Shown here one piece after another: positions 7,411 through 11,105 of a DNA stretch of 11,105 nt (the stretch's first letter is position 1; every line of letters begins with the position of its first letter). Origin of the DNA: Methanoregula sp. (GTDB taxonomy: Archaea; Halobacteriota; Methanomicrobia; Methanomicrobiales; Methanospirillaceae); NCBI GenBank assembly GCA_026394695.1, contig JAPKXT010000187.1:1-11105 (forward strand). The letters are read 5' to 3'. Below the pieces are notes generated by a model. It did not search any database. It worked only from the letters and a program-made list of their open reading frames with translations, and was not told where the DNA came from. Position numbers and translations under genes: made by a program.

Positions 7411-8459
7411 GCAATAACCCTCCCTATCACAGGTTCACCGGCTTTTGGCATGGTGATATTATCAACATCGGGTTCCATCCGCCGGATTGCTGCTTCCTCG
7501 CTGGAGATGTAGAGCCGGTCACCGTGTTCACCGGTTACCAGCGGGCGCAGCTTGATCCTGTCAGTAAAGCCTACGAGCGTTTTTTCGTTTGCAACACAGA
7601 TTGCAAACGGGCCATTCATGAGTGCGGAACCATACGCAAGACGAATTGCACGGTTGAGTTCCTGCTCCTTTGCCGGCATCCGGTCAATATCTTCCCAGAA
7701 CGGCGGTGCAAGTGCCCGTATCGCCATCTTTTCTGATAGCCCGTGTTTTCGAATTAACAAGTCAACAAGATAGGCTACAACTTCAGTGTCCGTATACATG
7801 GTACATTCATACCCATAGCTTTCAATGTAGCGCCGGTTGGTACCGTAGGATGTTATCTCGCCGTTATGGACAACACTCCAGTTCAGGAGGTTGAAAGGAT
7901 GTGCACCCCCCCACCAACCGGGTGTATTGGTCGGGTAACGGGTATGCGCGAGCCAGAGATACCCCTTATAGTCCTGGATACGGTAGAAATTTGCAACGTC
8001 TTCAGGCCAGCCTGCAGCTTTGAATACGCCCAGGTTTTTACCGGAAGAGAAGATGAGAGCACCATTCTTTTCCGCGTTGACTTTCATGACAAGGTGCGTA
8101 ACAATGTCTTCATCGGGTGTGATACTTTTCGGCATCAGGCTCCGGTCAGGACGAAAAAAATACCGCCATGGCGTGTGGACCTTTCGGATATTGGGCTGCT
8201 CATACGTTTTGATCTGTTCGTCATGAACGATAGTTCCCCATTTCTCCAGCAGCGTATCAAGTGCAGCCTTGTTTTCACGGATATTGTCAAAAAAAACATG
8301 CAGCGCGAAATAATCCCGGTATTCAGGATAGATCCCGTACGCTACGTACCCGGCTCCTTCACCACTCCCCCGTTCATTCATCATGGAGAGCGCATCTTTG
8401 ATTTTAGCACCATCCACATTCTGGCGGCGCTTGTCAATCACACCTATAATACCACACAT
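7407..8459 (-). CDS. glutamate synthase class II glutamine amidotransferase subunit
   Basis: This 350-residue protein matches the N-terminal glutaminase domain of GltB, which hydrolyses glutamine and passes ammonia to the synthase domain. It starts directly with MCGIIGV, so Cys2 becomes the N-terminal nucleophile once Met is removed. Further Ntn-hydrolase motifs are HTRYPTNT (172-179, substrate-binding Arg174), HPFN (187-190), VVHNGEI (196-202, oxyanion-hole Asn199-Gly200) and TDTE (223-226). It is first in the operon and overlaps the FMN subunit gene by 4 nt (ATGA). The start has no clear Shine-Dalgarno sequence, and a TATA-like element about 26 nt upstream suggests a leaderless mRNA. Amidophosphoribosyltransferase and glucosamine-6-phosphate synthase share this fold, but there is no partner domain for them and the neighbours fit GOGAT. 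Confidence 0.93.
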   Translation of the reverse strand: MCGIIGVIDKRRQNVDGAKIKDALSMMNERGSGEGAGYVAYGIYPEYRDYFALHVFFDNIRENKAALDTLLEKWGTIVHDEQIKTYEQPNIRKVHTPWRYFFRPDRSLMPKSITPDEDIVTHLVMKVNAEKNGALIFSSGKNLGVFKAAGWPEDVANFYRIQDYKGYLWLAHTRYPTNTPGWWGGAHPFNLLNWSVVHNGEITSYGTNRRYIESYGYECTMYTDTEVVAYLVDLLIRKHGLSEKMAIRALAPPFWEDIDRMPAKEQELNRAIRLAYGSALMNGPFAICVANEKTLVGFTDRIKLRPLVTGEHGDRLYISSEEAAIRRMEPDVDNITMPKAGEPVIGRVIA

Positions 8460-8481
8460 ATTATCACAAAGGACAACGATT

Positions 8482-8488
8482 CATTATA
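8482..8488 (-). promoter_or_regulatory. TATA-like element for the glutamate synthase operon
   Basis: On the minus strand this reads TATAATG, centred about 26 nt before the ATG at 8459. That spacing places transcription start at or next to the start codon, consistent with the missing Shine-Dalgarno sequence. A second AT-rich candidate (TTTAAGG, near 8499-8505) would give a leader of roughly 15-20 nt. No GGAA-N6-TTCC site was found on this side. Confidence 0.35.
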
Positions 8489-8541
8489 CTGAGCATTCCT
8501 TAAATTTGAATGAGAGCATTTGCCCAATAACGTTAGTGAAA

Positions 8542-8553
8542 TAAATATAAATA
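8542..8553 (+). promoter_or_regulatory. TATA box of glnA
   Basis: TAAATATAAATA is a strong archaeal TATA box, preceded by a purine-rich BRE-like stretch (AGTGAAA). A usual 25-nt offset puts the transcription start near 8570-8575, so the leader would be only about 5-10 nt. This argues for the ATG at 8580 and against any upstream start. Confidence 0.7.
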
Positions 8554-8562
8554 CGATTGGGT

Positions 8563-8576
8563 GGAACCTTTCTTCC
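8563..8576 (+). promoter_or_regulatory. NrpR-type nitrogen operator (GGAA-N6-TTCC) at the glnA start site
   Basis: GGAA (8563-8566), six bases (CCTTTC) and TTCC (8573-8576) exactly match the palindromic operator known for the euryarchaeal nitrogen repressor NrpR, which controls nif and glnA in Methanococcus maripaludis. It overlaps the predicted transcription start and ends 3 nt before the glnA ATG, a position suited to blocking RNA polymerase. NrpR is released from its operators by 2-oxoglutarate under nitrogen limitation. No nrpR gene is in the window, so the regulator is inferred from the site. Confidence 0.72.
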
Positions 8577-8579
8577 ATT

Positions 8580-9908
8580 ATGTCAGCAGATGTAACGAAG
8601 ATCCTTAAAAAAATTGAAGCGGATGGGGTAAAATTTGTCCGGCTCCAGTTCACCGATGTTACGGGTATGCCCAAGAATGCGGCAATTCCTGTCGCACAGG
8701 TGGAGAAAGCACTTACGGACGGTACTTGGTTCGATGGCTCCTCCATCGAAGGGTTCACCCGGATTGAAGAGTCCGACATGCTGCTCAAGGCGGATCCTGC
8801 CTCATATGCGGTACTGCCGTGGAGGACTGCTGAAGGGGAGACTGTTGCCAGGTTCGTCTGCGATGTATACACGTACGGGAACAAACCCTTCGAAGGCGAC
8901 CCGCGATACATCCTGAAGAAGACGATGGCAGAAGCTGCCAAAATGGGCTATATATTCAACACCGGTCCGGAGCTGGAGTTTTTCCTCTTCAATCTTATCA
9001 ATGGGAAACCGACAACCGAGTTTCCGGATATGGGCGGATATTTCGATCTCGCCCCGAACGACTCCGCAGAGGATGTGCGCCGTGAGATCGTCTCTTCCCT
9101 CATCTCGATGGGCTTCGAAATCGAGATGTCCCATCATGAAGTTGCCCCAAGCCAGCACGAGATCGACTTCAAGTACGATGATGCCGTCACAACTGCTGAC
9201 CGCGTAGTGACTCAGAAGTTTGCAACAAAAGCAATCGCGCTCAAGCACGGCCTGCACGCATCGTTCATGGCAAAACCGATCGCCGGGATCAACGGCAGTG
9301 GTATGCACACGCACGGTTCGCTTGCCAAGAACGGCAAGAATGCATTTTATGATTCGGATGCACCCAAGGGACTCAGCGATGTGGCATTATACTACATCGG
9401 CGGGCTGCTCAAACATGCAAAGGCAATCACGCGTGTTGCAAACCCGACCATCAACTCATACAAACGTCTTGTACCTGGTTATGAAGCTCCCTGTTACATC
9501 TCGTGGAGCACGGCCAACCGTTCCGCACTGGTGCGGGTACCGGCAGCCCGAGGAAACAGTACCCGTGCCGAGTTCCGCAGCCCGGACCCGATGTGCAACC
9601 CATACCTTACGTTTGCCTGCATGCTCGCAGCAGGTCTTGACGGTATCAAGAACAAGATCATGCCCCCGGAGAGCACGGACACCAACATTTATCATCTCGA
9701 TGAGAAAGCCCGGAAGAGACTCCATATCGATATGCTTCCCGGAAGCCTCATGGAGTCCCACCAGTACCTGCTGAAAGATGAGATTCTCTGCAACACGCTT
9801 GGCGGCCATACCGTTGAAACCCTCAACCGTATCGCAGTAGCGGAGACCGATGCCTTCCGTCTCGCAGTTCACCCATGGGAGCTGGACAGGTATCTGGCAA
9901 CATACTAA
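8580..9908 (+). CDS. glnA: glutamine synthetase, type I (GSI-alpha-like)
   Basis: Makes glutamine from glutamate, ammonium and ATP; the dodecameric cytosolic entry point of the GS-GOGAT cycle. At 442 residues it has the GSI-alpha length, without the extra segment and adenylylation motif of enterobacterial GSI-beta. Motifs seen: DGSSIEGFTRIEESDM (52-67), the metal-binding NTGPELEFF, SHHEVAPSQHEID, NGSGMHTH, the flap segment VPGYEAPCYISWS, and NRSALVRVPAARGNSTRAEFRSPDP. R61 occupies the position of Bacillus GS Arg62, which takes part in feedback inhibition by glutamine. The ATG at 8580 is chosen: an in-frame TTG at 8520 would place the TATA box and operator inside the coding region. Expression is probably NrpR-repressed through the adjoining palindrome. 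It diverges from the glutamate synthase operon. Confidence 0.97.
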   Translation: MSADVTKILKKIEADGVKFVRLQFTDVTGMPKNAAIPVAQVEKALTDGTWFDGSSIEGFTRIEESDMLLKADPASYAVLPWRTAEGETVARFVCDVYTYGNKPFEGDPRYILKKTMAEAAKMGYIFNTGPELEFFLFNLINGKPTTEFPDMGGYFDLAPNDSAEDVRREIVSSLISMGFEIEMSHHEVAPSQHEIDFKYDDAVTTADRVVTQKFATKAIALKHGLHASFMAKPIAGINGSGMHTHGSLAKNGKNAFYDSDAPKGLSDVALYYIGGLLKHAKAITRVANPTINSYKRLVPGYEAPCYISWSTANRSALVRVPAARGNSTRAEFRSPDPMCNPYLTFACMLAAGLDGIKNKIMPPESTDTNIYHLDEKARKRLHIDMLPGSLMESHQYLLKDEILCNTLGGHTVETLNRIAVAETDAFRLAVHPWELDRYLATY

Positions 9909-9934
9909 TTTTAAAATTTTGAAAAAAATTTTTT
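9909..9934 (+). terminator. T-rich terminator after glnA
   Basis: Directly after the TAA stop come alternating A and T runs (AAAATTTT, then seven A followed by six T at 9929-9934). The A7-T6 block can form a weak hairpin, and the T-runs match archaeal termination signals. Confidence 0.55.
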
Positions 9935-9945
9935 ATCGGCAAGGT

Positions 9946-9962
9946 TCGGACTTGTAATCCGG
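9946..9962 (+). other. isolated hairpin resembling a tRNA-Thr(TGT) anticodon arm
   Basis: TCGGA (9946-9950) pairs with TCCGG (9958-9962), four Watson-Crick pairs and one wobble, around the seven-base loop CTTGTAA. This is exactly the shape and loop pattern of an anticodon arm with anticodon TGT. No D arm precedes it (the upstream bases are the glnA terminator), and no T arm or acceptor stem follows. It is not a complete tRNA gene; it may be a relic or coincidence. Confidence 0.3.
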
Positions 9963-10105
9963 TAACTGACTGTCGATCGTTCTCTCTACGGGATGACATG
10001 GTGTTCAGGTAGGGATGACCGATGTTTGGACTCAAAATAAAGTAAATCGGTAGGGTATCGTCCCCTGTAACAGCTCAAAACTCCAAAAATATCGGATAGT
10101 TCCCG

Positions 10106-10112
10106 TATAAAG
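10106..10112 (+). promoter_or_regulatory. possible TATA element for the ammonium transporter gene
   Basis: TATAAAG lies 50 nt before the amt ATG and would place the start site near 10132-10137, leaving a leader of about 20 nt that contains the GGTGA ribosome-binding site (10146-10150). The upstream bases are not purine-rich, so BRE support is poor. No exact GGAA-N6-TTCC palindrome was found between 9935 and 10155. Confidence 0.3.
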
Positions 10113-10155
10113 AACCGTCGCCAGTATACAAAAAAAGCTATCAAAGGTGAAAGAA

Positions 10156-11105
10156 ATGGCTTTGGATACCGGTGTTACAACCTGGCTCATGGTCTCGGCA
10201 ATACTTGTGATGCTGATGACCCCGGGCGTCGGGTTTTTTTATGGTGGATTGGTAAGAAAGAAGAATTTTATTTCCATGATCGCCCTGTCGTTTGTGGTTC
10301 TTGCTCTGGTGAGTATCCACTGGGTTTTGATCGGGTATTCGCTTGCATTCGGCCCGGATGTTGGTGGAATTATCGGCAACCTTGCGTATCTCGGGCTCAA
10401 CGGGGTCAGTTCAGACGCAGGTTCCGGGACATATCCCCCGCTTGTTTATATGATATTCCAGCTCTTTTTTGCTGCAGTGACAGTAACTATCGTTACGTCG
10501 GCTGTGGCCGAACGTATCAAATTCTCATCGTTTATCATTTTTGTTCTCGTATGGCTTACCCTGGTATATTGTCCGCTTGCTCATTGGGCATGGGGCGGTG
10601 GATGGGCATCAAAACTGGGACTTATTGATTTTGCGGGGGGGACTGTTGTTGAGATATGTTCAGGTTTTGGTGCTCTTGCACTCGCACTGGTGATAAAAAA
10701 AAGGGTTGGATTTGGAGAGTACGCCCTTGAGCCCCATAACATACCGATGGCACTTCTTGGGGCTGCTCTTTTATGGTTTGGCTGGTTTGGCTTCAATGCA
10801 GGAAGTGCACTTGCAGTCAATAGTGTTGCCGTCACTGCATTCATCACAACAAACACTGCGGCAGCAGCCGGTGCATTGGCATGGATGTTTACCAGCTGGT
10901 ATCACGGTAAACCAAGCTCACTGGGATTGGTGAGTGGTGCGATTGCCGGAATGGTGGCAATTACACCGGCAGCTGGATTTGTAACCCCTATGGTCTCAAT
11001 TCTTATCGGTGCTGTTGCCGGTGTACTCTGCTATGGAATGATGCTGTTACGGGTCAGGAAAAACTGTGATGAAAGCCTTGATGCATGGGCCATTCATGGA
11101 ATGGG
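10156..11105 (+). CDS. amt: ammonium transporter (Amt/Mep/Rh family), 3' end outside the window, first twin-His replaced by Glu
   Basis: Polytopic membrane protein that takes up ammonium. 316 complete codons are present of the usual 390-450, and the frame is open to the window edge. The ATG at 10156 follows GGTGA (10146-10150) with 5-nt spacing. There is no cleavable signal peptide; TM1 is residues about 7-30 (LMVSAILVMLMTPGVGFFYGG). Conserved family segments are FQLFFAAVTV (101-110), SAVAERIKFS, AHWAWGGGW (142-150), DFAGGTVV (158-165) and GWFGFNAGS (209-217). Aligned by these motifs to E. coli AmtB with a constant offset of two, F101/F105, W146, D158, F213 and S217 match F103/F107, W148, D160, F215 and S219. 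Residue 166 is Glu where AmtB has His168; the second pore His is kept as H314 (AIHGMG). Fungal Mep1/Mep3 proteins have the same Glu. A linked glnK, common in this family, might lie just downstream. Confidence 0.95.
   Translation, partial: MALDTGVTTWLMVSAILVMLMTPGVGFFYGGLVRKKNFISMIALSFVVLALVSIHWVLIGYSLAFGPDVGGIIGNLAYLGLNGVSSDAGSGTYPPLVYMIFQLFFAAVTVTIVTSAVAERIKFSSFIIFVLVWLTLVYCPLAHWAWGGGWASKLGLIDFAGGTVVEICSGFGALALALVIKKRVGFGEYALEPHNIPMALLGAALLWFGWFGFNAGSALAVNSVAVTAFITTNTAAAAGALAWMFTSWYHGKPSSLGLVSGAIAGMVAITPAAGFVTPMVSILIGAVAGVLCYGMMLLRVRKNCDESLDAWAIHGM

Noticed and set aside
8520..8579. N-terminal extension of glutamine synthetase from a TTG at 8520
   Set aside because: It would translate the TATA box and the operator; the ATG at 8580 gives the family-typical N-terminus.
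9930..10010. Complete tRNA gene around the TGT anticodon-like hairpin
   Set aside because: No D arm, no TTCNANN T-loop with a paired stem, and no acceptor stem could be drawn.
9991..10019. Direct repeat GGGATGAC in the glnA-amt spacer
   Set aside because: Only two 8-nt copies with no further structure; too short to distinguish from chance.
9823..10035. Minus-strand open frame over the end of glnA and the spacer
   Set aside because: Half overlaps the glnA C-terminus, it crosses the terminator, and it has no motif or ribosome-binding site.

Overview
The window looks like a chromosomal segment of a methanogenic euryarchaeon, most likely of the Methanomicrobiales. This is an inference from gene content: an archaeal class I CCA-adding enzyme, a split archaeal-type glutamate synthase, a coenzyme F420-type (FrhB-family) flavoprotein, an NrdH-coupled anaerobic ribonucleotide reductase, archaeal TATA elements and an NrpR-type nitrogen operator. 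GC content is moderate. No mobile element, CRISPR array or complete tRNA/rRNA gene was seen.

Left part (1-3798). On the minus strand is an nrdH-nrdD pair for oxygen-independent dNTP synthesis. nrdD runs off the left edge and the two genes overlap by one base (TAATG). Divergent from them, on the plus strand, are thpR (2H RNA phosphoesterase) and cca (tRNA CCA-adding enzyme). Both act on RNA ends and they overlap by 7 nt. A convergent gap of about 320 nt follows. It holds a hairpin plus T8 terminator for the plus strand and a T6-AG-T6 tract for the minus strand.

Middle part (4123-8459, minus strand). Four tightly packed genes, transcribed from 8459 down to 4123, encode a glutamate synthase broken into pieces: class II glutaminase, ferredoxin-like plus FMN synthase core, GXGXG domain, and an FrhB-family iron-sulfur flavoprotein. 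There is no GltD-like NAD(P)H subunit. The FrhB-like protein is the obvious electron-input candidate, so an F420H2-dependent (or ferredoxin-linked) GOGAT is inferred.

Right part (8460-11105, plus strand). glnA (glutamine synthetase, GSI type) diverges from the glutamate synthase operon across a 120-bp promoter region. A strong TATA box there is followed by an exact GGAA-N6-TTCC palindrome at the predicted glnA start site, matching the known NrpR operator. After a T-rich terminator and a 247-nt spacer comes an ammonium transporter gene that runs off the right edge. Its first pore 'twin histidine' is replaced by glutamate.

Together, positions 4123-11105 form an ammonium-assimilation locus: Amt brings in ammonium, GlnA makes glutamine, and the split GltS returns two glutamates using what is probably a methanogen-specific reductant.
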